Shown here: in pieces, positions 53,101-64,000 of the stretch
Layout of the letters: each line of letters begins with the position of its first letter
Numbering within the stretch: position 1 is the first letter of the stretch
Assembly: GCA_037952775.1 (NCBI GenBank)
Contig: JBANAY010000004.1
Coordinates: 13,702,001 to 13,766,000, forward strand
Direction of reading: 5' to 3'
Source of the DNA: Clonostachys chloroleuca
Taxonomy: Eukaryota; Ascomycota; Sordariomycetes; Hypocreales; Bionectriaceae
Length of the DNA stretch: 64,000 nucleotides
The notes under the pieces: generated by a model
What the model was told of the DNA's origin: nothing
Database searches by the model: none
Seen by the model: only the letters and a program-made list of their open reading frames with translations
Position numbers and translations under genes: made by a program

Positions 53101-55798
53101 GAACGGTCGGATTGGATATGAAGCTGCCACAGCGACTGATGAGGGATGGTACTGGCAGATATGTGGAGGCAAAGGGTCTTTTCACCCCCGACTGGTCAAT
53201 AAACTTACACTCTCTGAGAAGTTGGATACGCTGAGGGTTTGACAACCAGGACTCTGCAAATGACGGGCTAGAGGCCCATTTCGCACATAGATACGAAATA
53301 ATCTTTGGTGAACGATGCTCCACCAAGAAGCGAAACTCATCACTTAGCGTTTCAGATCGGTCGCCATCTGCCTTCTTCGCGAAAAATTGGATAGAAGTTT
53401 GAAGGCACATCTCATGGTGAAGCCAGTTAACCCAGCTCTTGCCAAGCTTCTGATTTGTCTCAGGCCAATTTTCGAGATAACAAGGGTGAATCAGTGATAT
53501 TCTGGACTCAAGAAAGCTGCCCCCTGAAGTCTCGACGGGTGTTGACCAATTGGACGGGGAATATTTATCTCCTTTGTCTCCTGGCAGGTATGTGTATTTA
53601 AAGAATGGGAGCCGGGTCTGACCTTTATGATCCACTATCTTCATTCTATACAGCTGATGACTGTTCTGGTTGAGGTGGTGAAAAACCCGATAGAGGTACC
53701 TGATCTGGTCGTTAGACGACTCTACAGGAAGCGGTTCGCTGCTCTTGTGACGCTCCAGGATCAAGCTATAAGCTCTCTGAGGGGATAGTCGTTTGGCTTG
53801 AAGCTTTTCGTAGAGACTTGCGCAATCTTTATTCGCAGCTGCCTCCGGTAAAATAAGCTGAATACCAAGATCTGGAGGGATGGCTACTCCGTCAGATTCA
53901 GGGAAATAGATATCCGACCCAAACAAACTAGATCCGATAGTGTATCTGCCTCGAAGTACCTTGGAAGTAAGTGGGATCAAAGGAAGCTCCAATATGACGT
54001 TGGATTCCTTGCTGGATAAAATCTTGACGATCAATCTGGCCAGCCTTGCGTGCCAGTCTTCGTCGCGACTATCAAACATCCTTGAGTACCAGGTGGTCGA
54101 CTTCGTCAGAGCCGAAAGTCGAGGGATGATACCCTCATCATCAAGGTACTCTAGACCATACTCCATAAGGATTTTCGAATCTTCAGGCTTGTAATTTCTA
54201 GACAAATACAGGAGGGCGATCGAGATGTCCGGTATAAGAGGTTTTCCTTGTTCGTCCAGGTGTTCAGGTCGGAGGCACTTGAGACTGGCTAAGTAATACC
54301 GGGTGGTTAGCTGCGGACTCTCAGGTTCTACAATTGGCACTTTCCCAAGAGACTTTCGTATCTCAGGAACTAGTGCTGCCCAAAAGGGGTCTTGGGGCAG
54401 GCTGTCCTGTCGGGGTAGATATCGCATCCATATATATCTGACAGATCGCAGAGTAGAGAGGGAGGCTAGACCCTTGGCGATGGCATCACTGATTGCAGCA
54501 CGCAGTCCGATATTCCTTGGGGAAGTGGAAACGATATCTTGCCGGTTTGCCTGGGTGACGAAATCGGCATGAATGAGAAACTGGTACCGCTCTGTCAGCA
54601 ACATACGATGGCAGTTGTGGAAAAGGGCGAATTCACGTTGAACCCGACCCTACGGACGGGCATGAAAGCAAATAATTCCTGCGACTGGATGATGGGCTGG
54701 CTGTTCTTGTCGAGAGGAAAGGCTACGATAACCTGGCTGGTTGACCAAGCCTTTTTCTCAGTCTCCTTTGCGTCGTACTGTCTATTTTCATTGGGCTGAA
54801 GGTTCTTCGCCTCATGTCTGACAACAAAGAAGCGATAGACTGATTGGCCGGGAGCTTTTGCTGAGCTCCCTGCTTCTTTGACCCGTATCTCAGCAGTGTC
54901 GCTGGATGGGTCGCTTCTTTTCATCCTGACTACTCGAGTCCAGGCGGGACTCTCATTCTGTTCGTCGTATACGGAAATGTTTATCACCTTGAGCTTCTGA
55001 AGGAATAGCAATATTTCGACTTGTAAGTCTCGCAGGAGCTGGATGATGTCGGCCTGCTTGACATCCTCGTGGAAATGAAGCGTCATACGTGTCGTGTTGT
55101 CAGGCAATGTGGTCTCGGGATCGAACCAGATTGGATTGATCATCCCAATCCCCGTGTCCTTCTTGCGGTGCTGGAAGTAGAAGGAGAGGGGCCCAGATTG
55201 AATCTCGACCTTCCAGGCGGCGATGAAAACCGACTTGAAGCCGATTCCCTTCTCTCCGATGTAGCCCTGCGCTCCCTTCTTGGAGCTTTTGCCCAGGTTG
55301 CAGATGGCTCTGACATTCTCAGCCGTGAACCCGTCCTCGTTACACTCCAGGACCAGCCTGTCGGGGTACACGCTGAAAGAGACACATGGGTCTCCGCCAG
55401 CCTGCCGGGTTGCTTTGTAGCTGTTGTCGTCCGCATTCTGGAGAAGCTCGAAAATAAAACGAGCCGTGCTTGAGTATAGATTACGAGCAAGCCTAGGAGA
55501 AGGGATAAGTTAGATGTATCGAGCTAAGGGAGTACTCATTGTATACACACGTGACGGCACCGCTGCCTATGATGCTATCCTTAAGATTGAAAGCACGAGT
55601 GATTTTCTGTCGCATGACCTCGGGAAGAGTGGCTAACTCCCTCTCTGAGATGAATCCATGATCCTCAGCGATTTTTTCCACCAGCTGTCTGGCGGAATGA
55701 ATATCGAGGCTGCTCATGGTGTTGTTTGCCGCCATATCAATTCTAGTGAGCTGGAAAGGAACGTCGAATTGGACGACATTGCTGGGCGAAGCGGGCAT
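50139..55798 (-). CDS. NO VEIN/sacsin-like GHKL ATPase with DUF3883-like C-terminus (one frame break)
   Basis: Eight exons in transcription order: 55798-55551, 55492-54637, 54580-52854, 52783-52382, 52301-51673, 51610-50806, 50732-50430, 50345-50139; about 1,725 aa. All splice ends are canonical and phases fit except inside exon 5, where a G7 run (plus-strand C7 at 51737-51743) needs one more base. N-terminal GHKL ATPase: N-box FIFELLQNADDN (Glu98, Asn102, Asp105), NEDGFT, then GYIGEKGIGFKSVF, and FAFMPVRRVGF. The middle is helical. The C-terminus (GYITYHDRKGELT, LIQRGFLDNSW, LPFYMTNDQY) matches the DUF3883/NOV C-terminal pattern. The plant homologue NO VEIN acts in vascular patterning; the fungal role is unknown. 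The last intron (84 nt) is in frame and could be retained. Confidence 0.8.
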
Positions 55799-58083
55799 TT
55801 GATATAACCTGATGCAATGTGGTACGCGATGGGGGCAGAGCTGAACAGCAAATGCAGGGGCTTGGATCCTGTCGCCATTTCTTGGGCTTTTAAGCGCCCC
55901 TAATACGCCTGGGGATGTAGATAACGCGAGTTATGCAGTTTGCTAATTTTGAGGGTGCGGCTGAATGGGATCATCATCGACGTGCAGTTCCGTGCCCTCG
56001 CTATTGGGCGTCGAAGCGCCATCTTGAAATCTCAGGCATCCTGCGTTTGAGATGCACCTGTTAGGATCTGAGAATCATCAGCAAGAGGGGTCACGGAGTC
56101 CTTGGCAAGTGAGAAAGGCCGCGCGAAGTGAGAAGTACAAATGAGTGTCAATATAGGGGGTTCGTGTGTGTGTTGACGCATGTCAACCAACAGCAGCTTC
56201 TCTGTGGCACAGTGCTCTAGCGCCCAAACCCGGAGGCAGCCCATCACAACTCACCAGTTTTCGAGAGCAGGGGCTTCGGACTGTTGGACTTAACTGGGTA
56301 GTTTCAAACCTCCACCATTAGATGCCTCAAAGAGGCGGGTTGGCCGTTCACCTGCGTAGTGCTAGGAGCTGAACTTTTGGCGATTATTTGAGCAAAAGCT
56401 AAGTATTCACAGAACGAAGTCCCGATAATGCCTTCCAATTCCAGTCAGGAAAATGACCACAACTTTCCATGCTAGTAGGGCTAAAATATGTCACTGCTAG
56501 TTCGGCTGTACCTTTTGTAATCTTTCCGTGTGCTTTGAGTTTAGGCAATGATGCACAAGCCACTGTTCATCAATTTGGTCAGGAACCGTAGCCTTACAGC
56601 ATTTCTGTTATGTCCTTGAAGTAGCTTAACCAAAGGGGACAGGATGTAAAGATTGACTGAATCTCTTAGTTCTGATAAGTGTATTCTAGACAAATTCGAT
56701 GTTGCGCAGAATAATTGGAAATCAAACATTGCCTGTTGTTTGGCAGTGGCAGGGAGTTAGAATTATAAACTATGCACCTTTTACTGTATGTCAAGACATA
56801 TAGCTCGGATTGTCTGCTACCTGGACAGACTGATGAGTAACATTTGAGAGCAGACTCGGCTACAATTTTATGAATACCTATTTCTATTACTCTTGCAAGA
56901 TACCTGGGAAACTTGTACGTCCCATTTGGTGTATCTTGGAGTCGATTGAATCCGAAATTTGATACGGTTGTCCCGGGATGAAATGCACTTGCATTCCTCC
57001 CAAGCGCCAATAGATCCAAGTGCACCTTTACGGTATTGATCTTTTAGGTTATTTTTTTTGGTGTGATTCGTATGATAGGGAGCTTCCCATATCTCTCAAC
57101 GATCGGAGAATTCCTTGTTGTGACTCGAGATCTAAACTTGGCCAATGACAAGAGTGTCTCTCGGCGGAAAATACGGCGAATCTGGATTGATTCATATTGA
57201 ATACCCTGAAAAAGTAATGAGTGTATCAAAAGATCATCTATTTCAGATCATTCAGCCAGCCTCAGTTGTCTCATCTACCCAAATGCGGCCGAACACGCCC
57301 GTACATTCCGGTGATCACATATTAGTGCATCTACTGCTGCACATATCGGAGACAAGCTTTCCCAAGCCAAGAACATAGATCTGAGACTGTTTTTGTAAAA
57401 TGAAACAGGAACCATACAAGTTGTGATAAAGGGCTGACTCTGAAGTACCGAGTATCTGGTACGTTCCATGCCTGACTGAAGGTAACATAAAACCAGGTCG
57501 AAAATGGATAGTTACCTGACAGAAGGAAAGTCTCCCTTTATGATGGAGATATTCACGAGTGGAGAATAATCGCGACACACCAGGCATCGGAAATGAATGA
57601 TTTAGCGAATGGGAAAGATATGATGGAGCCGATTCGGTATATGATTCTGAATTAGGTTGATGGGTGTTCTGATGAGGAGAGTCTATAGTATGTATCAAAC
57701 AGCAGCTTCATGTTGCTCGCAGTTTTGATGATGAGTGCTATTTACAGTTTTGAGCAGAATAAAGATACAAGGAATGGAGGAGATGCACTTCATTGGAAGG
57801 CCATGGGCGGACATGTCTGTGCTCTGGTCTCAGTTTATCCCTAGTTACCTACGCCGAGAGAATACCGGAATGTATCTGTGAAATTGTAAGGTTTCGGATA
57901 GAGCTCCCCCGTTGGACCATGATTATAGACACATTTTGGGTTACGGCGAGTTCAGAACTTGCCTTGCTGAGATTTTTTTCGACTATAAAGGTCTGTTGAT
58001 GCTGCTGTTTTTAAAGCTCCTCTATCCTCACGAAACTGCCCATATGAAACCGCAGTTCTCTTGTTCTATCCGAGGCTATCATC
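55799..58083. other. Intergenic region with possible relics
   Basis: 2.3 kb, AT-rich. Minus-strand frames 57025-56666 (containing NGTYKFPRYLARVIEIGI) and 57698-57315 look protein-like in places, with a possible GTAACT...CAG intron near 57470-57517, but no coherent gene could be built. Probably a decayed gene. Confidence 0.35.
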
Positions 58084-59228
58084 ATGCGAACGGGCGCCAT
58101 CCTCCGTCTTGCCGCCCTTGTAGGGCTGTCGGCTTCAACGTCTATACCTCAAATGAGGAATTTTGTCCGCGGTCAAGATGAAAGTAAGTATCCAATTACC
58201 CACTGATTCGTAGCCAAATTGTGATGAGATTGCTCACATGATGAAAAAGGAACTGTCACCCCAGAAGAGGTAGATCTGATGGATCTCTATGCCTCATACA
58301 CCTCTTCTGCACCATGCAATAACGGGACAGCCATTGGAGATCCCATAACTTGCTACAAAAACTGTGAAAGAGTGGAACAAGATGGTGCGATTGTTGTCGG
58401 GTCCTACCTGTAAGGTTATAGTCAATGACAACTGGCGAGAAAAGGAGCACTGACAGATTGTTGGACAGGGGTGAGGAGACCGAATTTTTTGCGTACATCG
58501 CCTTGGTTGAAAGCCGAAAACAGATCGTTTGGGTGGGTAGAGGCAGTGCTACTGACAAGAACTGGGAAACGAACCTCAAAACAGGGCTTATCCCAAGCGA
58601 CCTCGTGGACGGTGCCAAGATCCACACCGGCTTTAGTAACGCTTGGGATGAGATATCTCATGATGTCTTCGCTACTCTTGAAGAGCAAGTATCCAAGCAT
58701 CCAGACTACGATATCATCATTACTGGCGGTTCGCTAGGCGGTGCGGTCGCCACCGTAGCCGCTGCACACATTCGCGCGGCTGGGTATCAAGCTGATCTCT
58801 ACACATATGGATCACCCAGGATTGGCAACAGTGTCCTCGTCGACTTTATCACTCAACAGCCCGGCAAGTCGTATCGGGTGACACACAGGCACGATCTGGT
58901 CCCACGTATCCCAACGCCCATCATTCCTTTGCCGGATTGGCCGGAGTATAGGCACGTCTCTCCCGAATATTGGCTTCAGGGCGAGCCCACTGATCCGAAT
59001 GATTGGCCCATTGAGGACATCAAGATTTGCGAAGGGAACTTGAACTTTGGGTGCATCTCCAATCCGTTGAATCCCATAGATTGGAACCTTTTGGACCCTA
59101 ACAATGACCATCGCAACTACTTCGGTTCCTTGACATGCTGGAATGATGAAAAGGGGCCAGTTGATCTCGCTGTCCCAAAGGATATTGTTGAGACCTTGCA
59201 ATCTATTGTGGGCGAGCATCCGTTGTAA
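58084..59228 (+). CDS. Secreted class 3 lipase
   Basis: Exons 58084-58183, 58250-58409 and 58469-59228, 339 aa. Signal peptide MRTGAILRLAALVGLSAS followed by a short propeptide. The alpha/beta-hydrolase core has VWVGRGS, VHTGF-like IHTGFSNAW, the nucleophile elbow GGSLGGA with Ser175, RIGN, the acid Asp in HDLVPRIP, and the catalytic His in DHRNYFG. Cys pairs near the N-terminus (SAPCNN, ITCYKNC) suggest disulphides. The family includes Rhizomucor/Thermomyces lipases and feruloyl esterase A; the residues seen do not decide between triglyceride and feruloyl substrates, but the GRGS oxyanion segment suggests a lipase. Confidence 0.92.
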
Positions 59229-60133
59229 TGGCCTAGAAATTATCGTTCACCCTGTATTTTGGATTTGGGGATGGGCTATTGGATTCAGCACCTCCTACAG
59301 TATGTACCTTAGGTACAAATAGTGAGAGTGTGTGGAACTTGTCTTGGCTGTAAGGGTTTTTGTGAGAAAAAGGGATCTTAGTTAGATTGTCTGTCTAGTC
59401 TCTTTGAAATTCAATCATTTCTGCCTTTTACCTATACTACCTTCTTAAATTCAAGATCTTTGACGAATTATTCTACAGCTGACCTAGCTCATATAAAGAC
59501 CGTGGATAGTCTCGTTCAATTAATTAAGTATAGGAGTCCCCTAACTAAACACCAAAAACGCAGCATCTTATTGTAGTTATAGGTTTTAACTAAGCAGTTT
59601 AGTTGCAACCTTGCCTTTTAACTACAGTTGACCTCGCGATTGCGAACCTGCGGTAGGCATAGCTTGTAGTGTTGTTGGTTGGAAAACCTCAGCGGCACTC
59701 AATAGGCATTAAAAATCAGTAAGCATTCCGACTGTAACGTATAATTCCAAAGTCTCATGGTTAATGCTGGGTTAGACTGATCGATTTAGCTTGAGTGGGA
59801 AAAAATGGCAGAGGGTAGCGTGCGACTACCATCCATGGAAGTTAGTGATCTTGTCACTCAGTATGAAGGGTGGAAAACATATTTACACATAAGCGGGCGA
59901 AATGTGTTACTTTTTGGTCTTTTGAAACCTCCTTGTGTTATCAAATGTCTCTGGTAATGGTGTAGCCATGTGAGCCTACGAAACACGGAAGTTCTAGCCT
60001 TTCCGCCCACCATGAAAACCAACAAGGACTAAAAAGCAAATATATCTGTCGAATAAATTTTGATTGCACGCAGAATGATGAAGGACTATTTATTTCGCTG
60101 GTTTAGCTACTACTTTTTCCTTACTAGAGTCTG
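59229..60133. other. AT-rich intergenic region with a dispersed-repeat copy
   Basis: 0.9 kb. Bases 59640-59700 resemble 27890-27945. No gene. Confidence 0.5.
59640..59700. repeat. Dispersed repeat, copy similar to 27890-27945
   Basis: Shared TAGGCAT, then TGTTGGTTGGAAA, then GGCACTCAA in the same order and nearly the same spacing as in the 3' flank of the ketopantoate reductase gene. Confidence 0.5.
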
Positions 60134-61916
60134 TTACTTCGACTCGTATAAAAACTCGCTCGTGTCACGTTTCCCCCATTTTGCCGAATCATATTTGTCA
60201 CCCATAATCATCTGTTCCAAAGATTGCTCATGTTTTTTGCGTTTCTTCCAAACCGATTTATCTGGAGCCCACGAGAAGTAGACTTGCATAGAGAGAAGCT
60301 TGTAGCCCAGCTTCTTCAGAGGCTCAGTTATACGCTTATAGGTATTGAACATGGCCTTCTCCATACTCTCATCCCTGCGGACAAAGCTAGCATTGCCCGG
60401 AAGCCCCAATTCATACCGACTATTCTTTTTAAGATCGAATAACGTCCCATCTGGAGAGGGAAAAGGGTAGGCACTGAAGTGAACCTCAAGCTTCAGGCGT
60501 GACAGATCTGTCAGTTGAGAGAGACACTGGATGGACTCAACCCACGAGTGCCAATCGGGCTAATCTGGCAGTAGTTAGTCTGGAGAACAAGGAGGGAAGA
60601 TGACGCAGGGCCCCTCCGAAGGCTCCTTAAGCTCTCAAGCGGAACGCGGCGGAGGTGATGGGGTAGAGTGAGACGATATGCGTTTTCGCGGTGAATGACG
60701 GGGTGGAAGCAAAGCTTGTTGCTCGAATAGAACGCGTGTCGTGCAGTGTAAGAAAACTCCTTGCTCACTTTGAAGTATGTGTCAGGCTGGAAACTATCGC
60801 ACTCGCAATGCTGAGTGAAGGCGTCAGGATACAGCCGAGGGCAGAAGCTGTTCGCACTAGCCATGGGCTGGGAAAGACGGTCCTCGCCATTTTTAGCTTT
60901 GAGCCGCTTATAAGAGCAAGTTCTGTCGAAGTCGCTAGTGCGGAAAGCCTTCTTTCGCCTGAAGTGAACGTTTTCGCCAGCAAGCAAAGGTGTTTGTTGC
61001 AGGATCTGGATCTGTAGCTCTAACGGGAGGCTCATGAAACGGAACGGTGGTTTCTCTGTATTTTCATTTTCACCTAGCAAGCCCTTTGCAGCGATTCGTA
61101 TAAATGGCCGGGAATCAAAATCCTTGATGCGCTTGAGACGACGGCCAAGATTAATGGCCACGTCTCTGAGCGGAGGCATGCCGCTCAATGGGTCAAGGAT
61201 GCCTTTTGCGGCCTCCACGTCGGCAACGTCAGCAACAAGAAAGAGACTGAGTTGATGTGGGCGTGAGTTCGCGGCCAGACGAGCACATATTCGTTTCAAT
61301 TGAACAAGGATCGATGTATCAGTGTGGACAGTACTCAAACAGAGTTGATGGTCAACGTTATCCCAGAAAGATGGCAAATCACCATATCTCTCCCAATACG
61401 AATATCCGACCCCATGCCTGAAGAAATCATCCTGGGAGCGGTAGCGACATGGGAGTAAGCTTATAATGAGAGTCCTCAGCTCTCTAAGCGCCGTATCGCT
61501 CATCCTTTCCAATGTTTGCAGATCTCGGTCGCCTATCAGGCTTACTGCAAAGATATTCTCGGCGTATAGCTTGGTCTCAACTTCATCATGGATTAGGTGG
61601 CAACCGGCCCACAGGAGGGCAGCGGACAATGATGGCTTGTTTTGTTTTAATAAAAGCCATTGAACTGCTCGCTGCTGGACCACACATTAAGGTCGATGAA
61701 CCTGTCGCCCCCATAGCCCGGCTCGTGGTAGATTTGATCATGGATATGTTGTGGTAGGTCGAGGAAGGTCACACGGGGAGCAAGCTTCAGTAGGCTATTA
61801 GATGTGAAGAACACGGGTTTTATTTGCCCTTGTGTACTTACAGAGCCTCTGTCACGCATATGTGAAAGTGTTGCTGTTGGTCGAGCTAGCATATCGTGTA
61901 CTGTAGCCTCTTCCAT
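60134..61916 (-). pseudogene. F-box-like protein gene, apparently broken by frameshifts
   Basis: Three consecutive minus-strand frames form one family-like protein: 61916-61647 (FLDLPQHIHDQIYHEPGYGG, DRFIDLNVW), about 61683-60511 (LIHDEVETKLYAENIFAVS, RPHQLSLFLVADV, FRFMSLPLELQIQILQQT, HFRRKKAF, VSKEFSYTARHAFYSSNKLCF) and about 60570-60134 (WHSWVESIQCLSQLTDLS, AMFNTYKRITEPLKKLGYK). The LDLP and MSLPLELQ segments are F-box-like; this resembles an expanded fungal family annotated as F-box proteins, probably SCF-ligase adaptors. No introns explain the frame changes near 61690 and 60555; at the second, one added base in a C run would restore the frame. The start is uncertain: GTAAGT at about 61848 could be a real donor. 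Confidence 0.55.
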
Positions 61917-62541
61917 GGTCGGGGAAATGGACAAAAAAGCGTCGTACTCGGTGGCTGGTAAGAGAAGGTAACGAGTGATGTGAAAAGGTGATGAGAAACA
62001 GACAGGAGGGCGGTCTCTTGTATCTAAAAAGATTTTTTGGGCTACCAAGAAGTTCAACCTCTGCGCCCAACTAAAAATTTCTCCTACGCAAAGTTTAGCT
62101 TGCTCGGGGTGTCGCTGTGAGGTTAGTCTCTAATCCTTGTGAGTTTAAACTATCAATTAGACTTTGGATACATCACCCGGGGGTAAACTTATTTTAGACT
62201 AGAGTCACAAAGAAGTACGACTCGGGCTGCCCCTTTGCGCCTGCCGCCTCGTCAAAGAGCCCTGGAACCATGGGATTCAAGGCTTCAGCGAGGCCATCGG
62301 GCCAAATGGGAGCGCTTCGCCCGCCGGGCTACAAATTCCAACTTCTTCTTCAACCTCAGGCGCGACTAACGCATCTTTGCTTCCATCTTTACTTTCTTTT
62401 GTCGATGTTGGAATTTATTGTTACTCTCCCTCTCCCTCCCTCTCGCTCTCTCTGACGTCTCTTCTCTCTCGGAGGAAACAACCTCCCCTCTCCTTCCTTA
62501 CTCAATATAGCCCTTTGCCTTCAGGATCACACGGCGTTAAA

Positions 62542-62625
<84 letters not shown>

Positions 62626-64000
62626 TAACAACAAACATGTAAATCAGGCTGCAGAATATCTCGCGTACAGGCGGATAAGCTCTACCAATCCCAGTTTCCC
62701 ATGAAGAACATCGTTCCAAACCTTTGGTAGCGAGCTGACGAGGTCTCTCAAGATAAGTTCATCAAATCTCCGAGAAACGAGAATCATTTGTATATAATAT
62801 AATTTCCATTGTTACAGAAGAAAAGCTGATAGCTGCGGGGCAGATCACATACTGATAGTCTCCCACTGCTCGCAAGCTGGCAGCTTCGCTTTAAAACTAT
62901 TGAACGATTGCCGCGGTAGCCTAAAGTCGTACCAAGTCGCTTTCTCAGGACCTTGACACCCAGTTCCGAAACTATTAACACCCTTACTCCCTCTGATTTG
63001 TCTCTCACTGTGTTTTTAGGGACTAAAGAGCATTACTATCGAATTTATCTTCTATTAAAAAACGTAAAATAAGTGATCTGACGAGCGGCTCATCCCGACG
63101 GCAAGTGAATCGTCAGTATGAAAGTTTACAGTTCTAGTTCTGCGTAGCTATAGCCTTGAGCTATCCAAGCTTAGTTTTGCCTTCTGGATTCATTGTCTTG
63201 AGATGTAGGACCTGTCCTCTTCCATTGCTGTTCAAACTCTCATCTATACTCTCTCACTTCATTTGGAAGATAGGAAGCCTGATTCAAAAGAGCACTAAGG
63301 GGCTATTATGTTCCTTGCCGCATCAGCGGTTGAGCAGCCCGAGGATCATGGGTAAAGTTCTTACTGAATTCGAAGGCATATCTTTGAAAGATACGCCACA
63401 TAGACACGATGACCAACCAGTGTGATTTTCATCGATAGCCTTGACGAAATCGCTGGTAGGGGCGCATTACCCAAGTTCTTGTGACTTACAAAAGGAATGA
63501 ATAAGCGCGCTGAAGGATGTCTATCAAGACGGCCGGAAATCTAGATAACCACCAGAATCTAAGTTTGTTGGAGAGACCAGCCTTCAAATAGAATACCCCA
63601 CCCGGTCGGAGATGACCAGATATGTGTATGAAAAACTGCCAGAACAAAAGAGGAGAACAAGGCCAGTCCCAGCTTCTAAGCCATAATCACGCCATACTTG
63701 GTGGGCATGATCAATCGGGATATACCTCGGGGGAATATCCGCAAAATGGATTTCATCATCCATGACAATAAGGTGAAAAATAAGGTTTATTATCCATGAA
63801 TGAGTGAACGTATCCACCGAGAAGGCGACATACATGTGAATAGAGTTGCATCACCTGCCACGTATCTTGACACCTGCCTGACACGTTGCCTGTCTTACAT
63901 GCTATTGTAATTAGCAGGTTTAATGTGACGTCGTTTCTTGCTTCTACCTTTCTGCGATATCGGACATGGAAATAATGAGTGAATAAGCATGATTGAGCAC
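61917..64000. other. Region without an intact gene; microsatellite inside
   Basis: 2.1 kb up to the window end. Contains (CAACAG)14 and a short Zn-cluster-like coding remnant just behind it (62626-62729). Short frames at 63156-63835 are unsupported. Confidence 0.45.
62542..62625 (+). repeat. (CAACAG)14 hexanucleotide microsatellite
   Basis: Fourteen perfect copies, 84 nt, no interruption. In one frame it encodes 28 glutamines. The TAA at 62626-62628 follows directly. Confidence 0.97.

Noticed and set aside
62542..62625. CRISPR-like array
   Set aside because: Uninterrupted 6-nt units without spacers in a eukaryotic genome: a simple microsatellite.
62377..62628. 83-codon frame ending in poly-Q as a gene
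   Set aside because: The part before the repeat is low-complexity Ser/Leu/Pro and the frame stops at once after it; treated as a microsatellite, possibly in a relic.

Overview
The window is nuclear DNA of a filamentous ascomycete, most likely a member of the Eurotiales (Aspergillus/Penicillium relatives). The evidence is short introns of about 45-140 nt with GTRNGT donors, CTRAC branch sites and YAG acceptors, and gene families typical of the group: Eaf1/Vid21, Erg5, a sterol glucosyltransferase, GT69, and HET-ankyrin proteins. Everything here is inferred by reading the sequence; no database search was run.

Left part (1-23.6 kb) is a conserved housekeeping block. It holds the 3' end of the mitochondrial DNA polymerase gamma gene, a small unknown protein, a Ybp/ALF4/glomulin-family protein, a sterol 3-beta-glucosyltransferase, the splicing factor Spp2 (G-patch), the NuA4 platform subunit Eaf1/Vid21, and an NHX-type Na+/H+ exchanger.

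Middle part (23.6-34 kb) is gene-poor and rearranged. It has gene relics, a secreted four-repeat protein with Kex2-type RR sites, a ketopantoate-reductase-like gene whose 3' end also occurs as a decayed copy 3.4 kb away, and the ergosterol gene erg5 (CYP61).

Right part (34-64 kb) is accessory in character. It contains a secreted GH3 beta-glucosidase, a broken C2H2-like membrane protein, a GT69 mannosyltransferase, a 65-aa protein with a 5-nt first coding exon, a GH36 alpha-galactosidase without a signal peptide, a HET-ankyrin protein, a giant NO VEIN/sacsin-like GHKL ATPase with a DUF3883-like C-terminus, a secreted class 3 lipase, a broken F-box-like gene, and a (CAACAG)14 microsatellite.

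The carbohydrate-active and lipolytic genes fit a saprotroph. The HET-ankyrin and NOV-like genes lie next to each other on the same strand and may belong to non-self recognition or stress signalling. Several genes, including the presumably important eaf1, carry single-base frame breaks, two of them in homopolymers. These could be assembly errors or real decay, and that question affects how the accessory genes should be read.
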